A DNA stretch of 64,000 nt from Spongospora subterranea f. sp. subterranea (taxonomy: Eukaryota > Endomyxa: Phytomyxea > Phytomyxea > Plasmodiophorida): contig JAUGWO010000057.1 in the NCBI GenBank assembly GCA_049724395.1, positions 95,616 to 159,615 of the forward strand, given 5' to 3'. A model generated the notes under the pieces. The model worked only from the letters and a program-made list of their open reading frames with translations, had not been told where the DNA came from and ran no database searches. A program made the position numbers and the translations under genes. This document shows, piece by piece, positions 52,590 through 61,328 of this stretch; position 1 is the first letter of the stretch; every line of letters begins with the position of its first letter.

Positions 52590-52812
52590 GTACTCCATGT
52601 CTCAGATTGTTGACCAAGGTGGGATCGCCTGTTCAGCAATGGTCCCAAAAACGTCCGCCCCCGAACGCGTCAGCTTTTCTGATGCCCTGAGTATCGTCGT
52701 GGTGAATGCGGGAACGGATGATCGTCGCCCCACTGATGGTCGAAAACATCACCGGATATCGAAGGACAAGCGACGATCGCACCGATCATCTTCATGGCCA
52801 GATACTAGTTGA
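52590..52812 (+). repeat. Dispersed coding-like family, copy 6
   Basis: The plus strand has MSQIVDQGGIACSAMVPKTS, APERVSFSDALSIVVVNAGT, then a basic tail (HHRISKDKRRSHRSSSW) and TAG at 52812. Shares the SF(S/A)(D/E)A.(S/T)IVVV(N/D)(A/S)GT core with copies 3 and 4. ATG 52601 gives a ~70-residue ORF. Confidence 0.55.
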
Positions 52813-53204
52813 TAAGAATATTTCATGGGTATTCTGAAAACCAGAACTGTTTCCAACTTGTTTAGAGTCACCATCCGCCAATGTCCAGGGAACTTCATTG
52901 TTTTATTCATAGTTTTGCTCGTTGTCAGATTCGAGCGCAGCCGTGCTGACGATTCGGAGGACAGTCGTTGACATCCGAGATCTCCTGATGTTTGACCTTC
53001 AATCCCGTTCCTGCATCAGTTGGCGCTACCCACCTCTGTACTAGCCGACCCCAATCCAGAACGGGTTCATCTCCGAGTCTGAACAGGGCGGAACCGATCA
53101 ATCTCCGATCTTTTGATTTTCGCCGTCCCTTCACCTGTAAATTCATACAAATTCGTTGAACACGTGGAACCGTCTGATCTCCGACTTCATATTGATTTCC
53201 GTTC
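52813..53204. other. Region upstream of the lipase gene
   Basis: No gene recognised. Contains the presumed lipase promoter; no TATA element could be assigned. Confidence 0.3.
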
Positions 53205-54317
53205 ATGAACATGTTTTCGCGAAAGGGCATGAGTTCGACCACGATGATCCCACGAACTGAGAAGCTGACGTTTTGCTTGGATACGGCGTTCAAGCTCGCC
53301 TGCCATTGCGACCTCTCGTACGAGGTCGACGTCGACGACGCCAAGGTCACGCTGGAGAAGTGGGGTTTCCCCAACGCCATCTTTATCGACGGCCGTAACC
53401 TGGAGCGCTTCAGCGACACGCAGGTCTACGTGGCGTCCTCCGCTACCGTCATCGTCGTGGCGTTCCGCGGCTCCCAGGCGAACGTCAAGGACTGGGTGGG
53501 GACCAACGCCCAGATGATTCGCAAACCGTTGCCGTGGGTGCCGAAGGGCGTCACCACTGGCGAAGCCCATTCCGGGTTCATCGACGCGATTGCGGAGAAG
53601 GGCGCCAAGGGCGACGTGCCGTCGATCCTCGATCAAATCAGCGCCGCGATCGACGAGTTCCAGCCGCAGATTGGCGCCCAGAAGCACGTGTTTGTCACTG
53701 GGCACTCGATGGGCGGGTCGCTGGCCAACCTGACGGCCATGTACCTGCGTGGGATCCTGATGTCGCCAAAGATCCAGCCGTTGGACGAAGGTCGCAGTGG
53801 CCCAGAAGTGACGCGCGAGCGCCGGGCGATGGGCCTGACGGTCTACACGTTTGGGGCGCCGCGCGTCTTGGACGATGTCCTGGCCCTGGCCTATGATCGC
53901 GAGCTGCGCGACAAGTCGTTCCGCCTGGTGCACAATAACGATGTGGTGACGCAGCTGCCGCCATATGGCTGGGGATATACCCATGTCGGGTCGCGAATCT
54001 TTCTGTTGTCGGACGGGACGATCGAGAACGGCCCGGCCATGTCGGAGCGCGATCTGGGCGGGTTTAAGTGGCCGATCGAGCGTCTCTTTGAGATCTCGCG
54101 GTTGCTGATGAGCGGTCTTGTGGCGGCGGCGGGCGGGACGCTCGACCATTTCCTGGGCGCGGGCCCGTTGACGAACGACGGCCCGTTCCCCGGATGGATC
54201 GACCTGTTCCTGCGGAACGGCGGGTATCTGGGGGCGATCGCCAAAGGCATCATTCGTTATGGTCAGGAAGAGCGGGTCGTTGAACCGGTCACCCCGAAGG
54301 TGGTGAAATGGGTCTGA
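53205..54317 (+). CDS. Class 3 (fungal-type) lipase, intact, intronless
   Basis: ATG 53205 (or the in-frame ATG 53229) to TGA at 54317, 370 codons without interruption. Lipase_3 alpha/beta-hydrolase: VIVVAFRGSQANVKDWVGTN (oxyanion-side strand), HSGFIDAI, nucleophile elbow VFVTGHSMGGSLA (Ser about residue 168), TFGAPRVLDD, catalytic Asp in RLVHNNDVVTQLPP and catalytic His in GYTHVGSRIFLL. These hydrolyse triacylglycerols or related esters. There is no N-terminal signal peptide, so it is either cytosolic or secreted by another route. The gene is markedly GC-rich and lacks introns, unlike most neighbours, hinting at recent acquisition, retroposition or strong codon selection. Long antisense frames here are shadows of its GC-rich codons. 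Confidence 0.93.
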   Translation: MNMFSRKGMSSTTMIPRTEKLTFCLDTAFKLACHCDLSYEVDVDDAKVTLEKWGFPNAIFIDGRNLERFSDTQVYVASSATVIVVAFRGSQANVKDWVGTNAQMIRKPLPWVPKGVTTGEAHSGFIDAIAEKGAKGDVPSILDQISAAIDEFQPQIGAQKHVFVTGHSMGGSLANLTAMYLRGILMSPKIQPLDEGRSGPEVTRERRAMGLTVYTFGAPRVLDDVLALAYDRELRDKSFRLVHNNDVVTQLPPYGWGYTHVGSRIFLLSDGTIENGPAMSERDLGGFKWPIERLFEISRLLMSGLVAAAGGTLDHFLGAGPLTNDGPFPGWIDLFLRNGGYLGAIAKGIIRYGQEERVVEPVTPKVVKWV

Positions 54318-54520
54318 CCATCCTATTGCACACCTATCACGTGCATAATTACAAGAATCATGATCAAGTTGATCGAATCTGGTGACCAGATCAAGTTAAT
54401 CACATCTTCCTGGTAAAATATCTGAAAACCAGAGCAAGTTGCCATTTTGCTTGTTTTACTATCGAAGACTTCAGTTCATTATAGACCGGCTCTTTGACAG
54501 AGGGGAGAGCAATCGTGTTA
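54318..54520. other. Downstream flank of lipase
   Basis: Contains an inverted gatcaagttgatcg-like palindrome near 54361-54375 followed by gatcaagttaatcac, of unknown meaning. No gene seen. Confidence 0.3.
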
Positions 54521-54660
54521 AAGGGTGTGCTGAACCGGAACTTGAAATCCGCAAGACAACAGCCGTGATCGGAACAAACGACGACGGATCTGTGAACATG
54601 AATATTTGTCAGAGGCCACTTCACGAGCATACCTCGCTGACAATCGTCCGAGACTGTTCG
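54520..54660 (+). repeat. Dispersed coding-like family, copy 7 (N-terminal part)
   Basis: Matches 51490-51590 in the same orientation: aatccgcaagacaa..ccgtgatcggaacaaa and gtcagaggccacttcacgagcat. An insertion of about 15 bp (cgacgacggatctg) distinguishes this copy and shifts the frame. Diverges at both ends. Confidence 0.6.
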
Positions 54661-54899
54661 GGTTGATGGCAATGGTCCAAATCCAACTTGCCTTGACCAA
54701 GATGTAAATCCTGACAATCGTGTTGAGGTTGGTGATGATCCCTCGTATGAACTTGTTGAAATCGGGTGTGTCGATCCTGTTGAAGATACTGTTGAGTGCC
54801 CATCCGAAACCATAGCTTCGAATAATTGCATCACGGTCGGTTCGCGTTTTGCCACATGTGAAGTAGTGATGTCTACCGTGATTAACTCTGACGTTCCAT

Positions 54900-55181
54900 C
54901 GGATTTCAAAGCATACAAATGCGACGAAGGATGTGATCATCTGCTGTATAATAATCCACAACATGGTGGTGGAGGACGAGCGTGACGGCTACCTGTTAAC
55001 CAACCACAACCTGCTTGAGGACTCGAGTCGCCATCAAATCAAACTGTCCCCAGCATCGGCCATTTCACCTACTGTTCAAGAGCTGCGTTATCGGCTACAG
55101 GAAATCGTTGATCAGGAGCAGCATAAAATGTTGACGTACGATATAGTTGAGCACTTATGGAAACAGCATGGAGATACATAA
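54900..55181 (+). mobile_element. PIF/Harbinger DNA transposase, C-terminal remnant
   Basis: The plus strand reads DVIICCIIIHNMVVEDERDG, matching the CIILHNMIVEDER signature of PIF/Harbinger DDE transposases, followed by NHNLLEDSSRHQIKLSP, VQELRYRLQEIVDQEQHKML and a stop at 55181. The conserved Glu of the DDE triad would lie just upstream of this motif. The remainder of the transposase and the terminal inverted repeats are absent, so it is a dead fragment. The tail is open for 80 codons, so decay is recent or the end was domesticated. Confidence 0.65.
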
Positions 55182-55360
55182 TTCATACACCCATATTCTC
55201 CTTTAATTGACGTAATACGTGTTTGCGTTTTAACGCAAAATACTGCTAGGTATCATCGCAGTTCAGGTCTCGTAAAAATAGTGGAGTACTTTATAGTACG
55301 ATATAGTGTCATTTCTTTACAGCAGCTCGTACCACCGATTTATGATGATCTTTTATTGAC
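55182..55360. other. Short gap
   Basis: AT-rich, no gene recognised. Confidence 0.3.
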
Positions 55361-55990
55361 TCACTCATTGACCTCGTCCTGCAGAGCGGACGCTTCCATT
55401 TCCAGAATCCTGTTTTTTCTCCGCCTTAATCTCGGCCTTCGCGTCGGTTTTTCTCTGCAGTTTGGCTTTCGTGTTGCCCACTGGTCTCTCCGGTGAAACC
55501 AGGGTGGTGTCGTCTCCTTGCACACCTGAACCATGATTAGAAGGGCCGGTTTTTTCCGATCAGGCTTCAGATACGACTGCCGTTTGCCAAGCGTAATATA
55601 TTCCAAGATGATATACTTGTAAAGGCGGCACCGCGCGGGTCTTTGATTGGCGCTGAAGCGCTTCTTCAACAACCATTTGTTCGTTCCAACCAGAATGGTA
55701 CTCCTCAGTGACCTATGAAAAAAACGCCAACAGAATTTTGGCAACGACCGGTTGTAGTGGCGACTGCAAAGACGCGGTAGAACGGTGCCATGGGTCAGTT
55801 GCTGCGACTCCCTCGTTAAACAAGTCAGCAATCCTTGACCAGAAAGAATCAAGCTTCTGCCCGTTTTCCGAGGATTGGGTGTTGCGACACCGACAGTCAG
55901 CACCTCATTATCAGCCTGCCGAAAGTTCTTGCCTCGCTGCCGTTTCTTGAAGACGTCACCTGCACCGTCATGTGCCGACATTTCTCAGCC
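55361..55990 (-). CDS. Putative basic protein, exon model uncertain
   Basis: The minus strand has VGTNKWLLKKRFSANQRPAR then CRLYKYIILEYITLGKRQSY and LKPDRKKPALLIMV (55700-55530), strongly basic. After a possible intron starting gtgtgcaagg a second frame reads PERPVGNTKAKLQRKTDAKA and EIKAEKKQDSGNGSV, a coiled, lysine-rich tail typical of nuclear proteins. No family recognised. The upstream part to 55981 is open, but no fitting start was identified. Confidence 0.35.
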
Positions 55991-56059
55991 GGACTCCAAA
56001 ATGTGTTTGTACCAGCAATGCTACCAAATTCTAGGCGTTCCCAATTCAACATGCGGTCG

Positions 56060-56850
56060 GCCAGTTTGATTATTTTCTTTGTACAGGGGTGCATCCTTTT
56101 CGTATTTTTACAGATCATCGTAATTTGGTGTTCTTATATGATCCGCAATCTTCTGGCGTTTTTCTTGGACGACCCTCTCGGGATAAGATCCATCGGTGGC
56201 GACTTCGTTTAGATGGTGAATCCTATGTCATCGAAGGAATTTCCGGAGAAGACCATGTCTGGGCCGATCTCGGGTCACGATGGGCTCGACAAAGACAGGA
56301 CAGTACACTTTGTATCAATCGAATTTCGGCATCAGTTCCTCTCATTCAACCTTTACAACAACCCGATTTTTTATGGCCGTCGTTGTCGGAAATTCTGACA
56401 ACCCAGAGTGAAGCGTTTGAAGCTGTTTTGCAAGAATCGTCGTTTAGTGAGGAGAAAGGGAATGTTTTCACCAGGATTTAATTGCAAGATCTCTTTTTAG
56501 ATTCGGGCAATATTATATGGATTCCCACTGAAGCTGTCGAACTTCAACTTCGATGATTGATCATTCCGCATTGGGGGAAGTTCTGGTCACCGAGGAACTC
56601 AAGCTACTCGAATGCCTTACAAGACCGTGTTTTTTTTACCACTCTCATCAATGATGTGTCGTGTTTCTGCCTTCAATGCCTTCATTGCACTGTTAATGCT
56701 GGGGGTAATAATATCCCTCGCCCTTTTGGCGAACCTCTTCATGCATCTAGTGCCAATCAGATCATTCATTTTGATTTCGTATACATTGCACCTTCCCGAT
56801 CTTTATCGTCTTGACGAGGTGCTGCCACCGCCGGTCTTCAGTACTCGATA
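56060..56850 (+). mobile_element. Ty3/Gypsy fossil, RNase H to integrase start
   Basis: Plus-strand remnant: RNase H end (PFRIFTDHRNLVFLYDPQ, DKIHRWRLRLDGESYVIEGI, about 56090-56230), the linker (GEDHVWADLGSRWA, about 56245) and the early integrase part (CLQCLHCTVNAGGN, IIHFDFVYI, 56670-56790). Best preserved of three related Gypsy pieces in the window. Partial, with a few breaks, no LTRs recognised. Confidence 0.8.
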
Positions 56851-57101
56851 AAGCGCCCAGGGGTCCAGAACCTGTTTCAGCTCCTGATATTCCAAAGTAA
56901 ACAAAGGTGTTAGAACCAAGGGATCATGGCTAGCGACAGCCTCGGCGATGATTGTTGGGCAATCTTCCTTGCCCTTCTAGATTGACCCTGGCAATCCTGG
57001 GGACAACCCAGACCGCCTAGCATTCCTTGGAAATCACGAGCTGCGTTGGTTTTCACGATCATGTCCAAATCGCGTTTCATTCTGATGGCGCAACTACTCA
57101 T
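56820..57101 (-). CDS. Unrecognised minus-strand exons
   Basis: The minus strand reads MKRDLDMIVKTNAARDFQGM (57085-57025) and, in another frame after a candidate intron, KEDCPTIIAEAVASHDPLVL, TPLFTLEYQELKQVLDPWAL and YRVLKTGG (56980-56835). Composition is protein-like and acidic/helical, but no family fits. The FQGML segment faintly recalls Harbinger transposases; I do not consider that established. Confidence 0.35.
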
Positions 57102-58919
57102 GTGCAGATGATCGTCGATGACTGTCTTAGTGAAAAACCTGCATCGTTAGAAGTACGGTCGACTCACCCATGCGAATGTTTTAGTCTAAAGAAGCCGCGT
57201 TTTACCTTATGCCATCACCTAGAGGGAGCAGCAATCAGTTTCTGGGAACTGTCAAAATCAACGACGCCACACGGATCAAGGCTTTTGCTCAAAATATGGA
57301 GTCGATTGCAGCAACAGCGTCATGACGACGCCTGGCACTTGCGGAATCGCTGCGAAATTCGTAAATCCGAGTGAACCGGCTCCTTATCAATAAACGATGC
57401 AGGTGTGAATGTGAACAGCACCCTCACGATCGCGCCCCTTTTTTTAAGGGGGGGGGCACTGCCAGGACCACGCCCAACACGTCTGCGAGCTGCTTCATCC
57501 GGTTTGGCATCGCCTGAAGCCATCAGTGAAGAACAAGTCTCGCTCTGTGTCATCGAACGTCAATTCAATGAGGCAATCCTGACGCCCCCATCCATAGCGA
57601 TGCGATATTAATTGTCACCAACCGGTGGAGATGTTCGGAAAGGATACGCTGTCGCCAAATCTGCACGGCGATCAATTTATGAGGCGGTTAGCCGATGCCT
57701 TTAACAACACGCTGGACAATAGGGTCAGACTAGAGGGCCGGCACGATCTGGTCCCGTATCGCCATGGCGGTTGACCAGACCCAGACCTGGCAATGACCGT
57801 GGTCCAGGTGGTCGCCACTGCACCTGGACGTTGCCAAGTTCTCTGCCTTTTGCAGCAAGCGTCTAACGAAATGGATTTCGGGATGGTTAATTAATCGACT
57901 AAATCAAAAAACCCACGATCGTTTATGCCAATGCACATCCGGAACATCACAACGTCCAGTCTTCCGCCGTAGTGAAATCCTTGGTTTGGATTCCAAATGG
58001 GCAGCTAGCAAGGAAGTGCCCAGTTCTAGGGAAGCCTTTGAATGTTGAATCAATCGCCCTTTAGCCTTGTTTTTTCCTTTTTGCGTCGAGGAGTAGGTTT
58101 CTGGTGAAAAACCAGTTTCGCTGGGTTTTGAGCTCTGTAGGCCATGTTTTGGGCTTGTCGCGGTGGGCACTGGATTGTTTGATATGACCAGCGTGTTCTA
58201 CAGATTCTTTCCACGAGCTTAACGCCCGACATGATGATAATTACCAGATATTGATCGCCGGCGCGAGAAAACCTCGGGGAGTCGCCAGATGACAATTCCC
58301 CAAAGCTTTCTCGGTGATCAAAGCAGGATGAATACCGGACAAATTAGAGTGATTCTTAATTGGAAGGCATATTGTATTGCAACAGTTTACTGCACTTGAT
58401 GAGCTAAAAACCAGCATCTGCAACGGTTTTGTTAACAATCCCTCGATACCCTAAATAATCTACGCTGCAGCGATAGAGCATGAGTACCTCTGAATGGTGT
58501 GCACAGTAAACCGGAGGAATAGCTCAATATCCCTTCGAATGGTACATTACATGTTGATTCCATGAACGAAACAACAAACAACGATTCACCAGTGTACGTT
58601 CAGGTGCAATATCAGTCAATACATATTCAACAACCCGAATACCTCCACGTCTTGCACCAATTTAAAACCCAATATTCAATGTCATTCAAAAAGTATTGCT
58701 GCAAAAACAAAAAGGGTGATATCGTTATGTTCGATTAGTCCTACATAACACCATGGTGCATTGCACTCTCAGAATCACCAACACTGAATATCGTAGCAGA
58801 TGCATGCATTGGAAGTTCACTTTAGGATTTTGAGCTCAGAAACGCCCGGTCAAAAATTGTTTCAACGGCAGAACGCTAGTTTTAGTGATATTCAGCGTCA
58901 TGTCATTCTGGGCGATATA
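57102..58919. other. Long region with scattered frames, no gene supported
   Basis: Includes overlapping plus and minus frames at 57027-57610, a G run near 57450, and minus-strand frames at 57904-58438, one of which begins with a hydrophobic MLVFSSSSAVNCC segment. None shows a domain. Probably holds unrecognised exons or decayed DNA. Confidence 0.3.
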
Positions 58920-59306
58920 TCACGGTTGAGCAGAACAGGAGTCGTCAGAACGTCTCTGGGCGGATAGTGTCGCGCCCTCAAACAGGGGAATCGGTTCCCG
59001 TTTACGTGGTCTGGGAAAGAATCTCTTTGGGACTTTCACCATAAACCGGTGACCGATTTGGGGGTGAAAGTGAGTCGACATTGCTGAGGGCCACGTTGGC
59101 AAATGGCGCACCAGTGGATTGGACGGTTCCGACGCAGGTTGAAAATTGGGATCCGTCTCCAGCGACGACGAAAGTTCGTTGCCGTATTGCGCAAGCGGTC
59201 TCGTCGCCCTGGTTTGCCGTTTTTCGAACGTGGCCCGACGTAAAAGTCGACTCACGTTCAGTATAATCAAGTGTAGGTCGGTCATCGGTTTGGAATGAGA
59301 GAGCAA
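58920..59306 (-). CDS. Open frame, unrecognised, low support
   Basis: A 128-codon minus-strand frame with basic C-terminal character (KVPKRFFPRPRKREPIPLFE). No domain, and a plus-strand frame overlaps it. Could be an exon. Confidence 0.25.
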   Translation of the reverse strand: MLSHSKPMTDLHLIILNVSRLLRRATFEKRQTRATRPLAQYGNELSSSLETDPNFQPASEPSNPLVRHLPTWPSAMSTHFHPQIGHRFMVKVPKRFFPRPRKREPIPLFEGATLSAQRRSDDSCSAQP

Positions 59307-59533
59307 AAAGATGTTCTAGGCTCTGCAGCTTTCTAGTTTTGGAATCATTAAATCCTAATTCTTAGGACTTTAGGTCTCTCGAACCAAAATACGAGGACTA
59401 ACCGATCTACCTTACAGCCCCAAGATTACGGGAACAACGTTGGAGTTGCTCCTCCCCTGGATAACTCTCTTATATCAATCGGTCAGACTCGCTCCTTTGA
59501 CATTGTTTCTATGGATAATGAACTACGCGAGCT

Positions 59534-59884
59534 TTATGACGCCGCAAGCAATGAGGTTTTAAGTTCAACGGACGGGTTTCGTATTTCGAGTTGATTAAGT
59601 CTCCTGGCGATGCCTGACACGTCTTTCGAAACCGACAACTGAGAAGGCGTTAACAGCACGGGGCCTTTGACACATTGGAAAAGTGTTCGGAGTCGTTGAT
59701 AGTCAGTTAATTCGGGAATGATCATCGTTGAGCCTGTCGAACAGGTCTTGATCCGAATCGCATTACCTGTGTCCCGAGGGGAATTAGAGGAGCAATAGTG
59801 GATTGCTAAAACTGATCGGATTGACAGATTTGGCGCGCCAATATCGGATTTGTTCGACACGTCGTCAATATTAGGGAACTTCAA
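59534..59884 (-). CDS. Probable exon, unrecognised
   Basis: The minus-strand frame reads NIDDVSNKSDIGAPNLSIRS, IIPELTDYQRLRTLFQCVKG, LTPSQLSVSKDVSGIARRLN and QLEIRNPSVELKTSLLAAS to its stop, with convincing composition. Upstream a short segment (MAENLGQMQIRLLTFWEAGD, about 59945-59890) in another frame may be the previous exon. Domain unknown. Confidence 0.4.
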   Translation of the reverse strand: MKFPNIDDVSNKSDIGAPNLSIRSVLAIHYCSSNSPRDTGNAIRIKTCSTGSTMIIPELTDYQRLRTLFQCVKGPVLLTPSQLSVSKDVSGIARRLNQLEIRNPSVELKTSLLAAS

Positions 59885-59949
59885 CGTTCCTGTCGCCAGC
59901 TTCCCAGAAAGTCAACAACCGTATCTGCATCTGGCCCAGATTCTCTGCC

Positions 59950-60990
59950 ATTGTGATGGGGCTTGGATAGAAGGTGATCTGATTGTTGTGGGTTCCCAAT
60001 ATAATCAGGAACCTGAGAGTCATTTTGATGGTTGTTGATAGTCGACGAGTGCAAATTTCGCCCGAAGATTGATTGTCCGAGCTCTCACCGCAGTCTCAGC
60101 ATTGTCACTTTCTGTATCGATTTGATCATGATAATGCTTGCCGCGCTGCCTATTTTGCCATAATCGTTTCGGTATGCTATTCAGACCCAAATACAATCAG
60201 CTCAGACTCTCGTCGCAAACGATTTTTGTGGCGTTTGCAATCGGACCTGGAGCTGTTGAACTGGAACAGAGCCCGCACCCCCGATGACTGTTTGTGCTAT
60301 CATTTATAAAACGGCAGTTCGTCTTGATGTTCAGAGTTCCCCATTGTTCAATTTGGAATTATGAGAGTAGTGTGTATCAACGGCCTCATTCACTGTCAAT
60401 CGAATACAATGGATGCGACGATTTTCTGTACAATCGGGGATCGATGAATTTTAGTGAAAGACGTTCATGTTTTGTTAAACACAACATTTTTTCAGTTAAG
60501 TCGGCGATAGCAATTTGAAACGGTCCATGACCACGTTATTTGTGATTGACAGAATGGAAATCAATATTTCTCATTAATCGTCCGGAAGACAATGACACGA
60601 TAAACGTTGGACACAATCAAACAGCTCATCCTTCCACCAAGTGCACTTGGACGGTGGTACAGAAGTCTACCGCGACCCTACCGTCGGTGGGATCGGTTGA
60701 AGTGGCGCCACTTCACTAGCGCCATTATCATCAATCAACTGCTGTCCTGTGTCGTCGTCGATGCAGTTTGATATTCCAACGGGTCATGTCTAACAGTTTC
60801 TGGAATCCTGGGGCTGTCCAGTACAGGGATTTCAATCTTCTCAGCAACATCACCTACATTGACCCATCTGATAGATATCTTAGGTGCATTTGGCAACTTT
60901 TGAAGGCGCTTTGGACGGTTTGGATGTAGGCAATCTAGAGGGGTTTCTTGCCATTGTAAGTGGGACCATTAGGAGCTCATAAAAGACAAA
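59950..60990. other. No gene supported
   Basis: Short plus-strand frames (60073-60309, 60294-60518) without domains. At 60640-60740 is a GC-richer stretch with no frame of note. Confidence 0.3.
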
Positions 60991-61323
60991 ATGGATCAGC
61001 ACTCGTCTTTGCATTTGAGTACTGCGACGCTGGTGATCGACTTCCAATGTTATTCGCCAGGAAACCATGCTCTGGCTGAAAAATTGCCGATTAAGCATAT
61101 GTTGCCACCGAATTTTAACGGTTTCAATGTGGTCAAATCGGCCCACGACAACTTCATGGATTTTTTTTTCGATCAGGAAATGTGCCCAGTTTATAGATTC
61201 AATAAGATTCCCAGCTCCACCATCAGCGCCAAGGGACCTTTGCTGCATTTGATGAATGGTTTTCAGCCAAATACTCTCCATCTCCAGTTTGTCGATACAA
61301 CGTCAACTAGGTCAACCCTTTGA
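60991..61323 (+). CDS. Putative 110-residue protein, unrecognised
   Basis: ATG 60991 opens MDQHSSLHLSTATLVIDFQC, then NHALAEKLPIKHMLPPNFNG, NFMDFFFDQEMCPVYRFNKI and a stop at 61323. Composition is protein-like (aromatic clusters, an opening strand of LVIDFQ). A minus-strand frame of similar length overlaps (60880-61281). It converges with the end of the ankyrin gene six bases away, so if real it has almost no 3' UTR of its own. Function unknown. Confidence 0.35.
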   Translation: MDQHSSLHLSTATLVIDFQCYSPGNHALAEKLPIKHMLPPNFNGFNVVKSAHDNFMDFFFDQEMCPVYRFNKIPSSTISAKGPLLHLMNGFQPNTLHLQFVDTTSTRSTL

Positions 61324-61328
61324 TGACG

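Noticed and set aside
53187-54149. 320-codon minus-strand ORF across the lipase
   Set aside because: Arg/His/Gln/Asp-rich shadow of a GC-rich coding strand; the plus strand has complete lipase motifs.
57430-57465. T run followed by G run as a regulatory or terminator element
   Set aside because: Homopolymers of this kind may be sequencing or assembly noise and no dyad is present.
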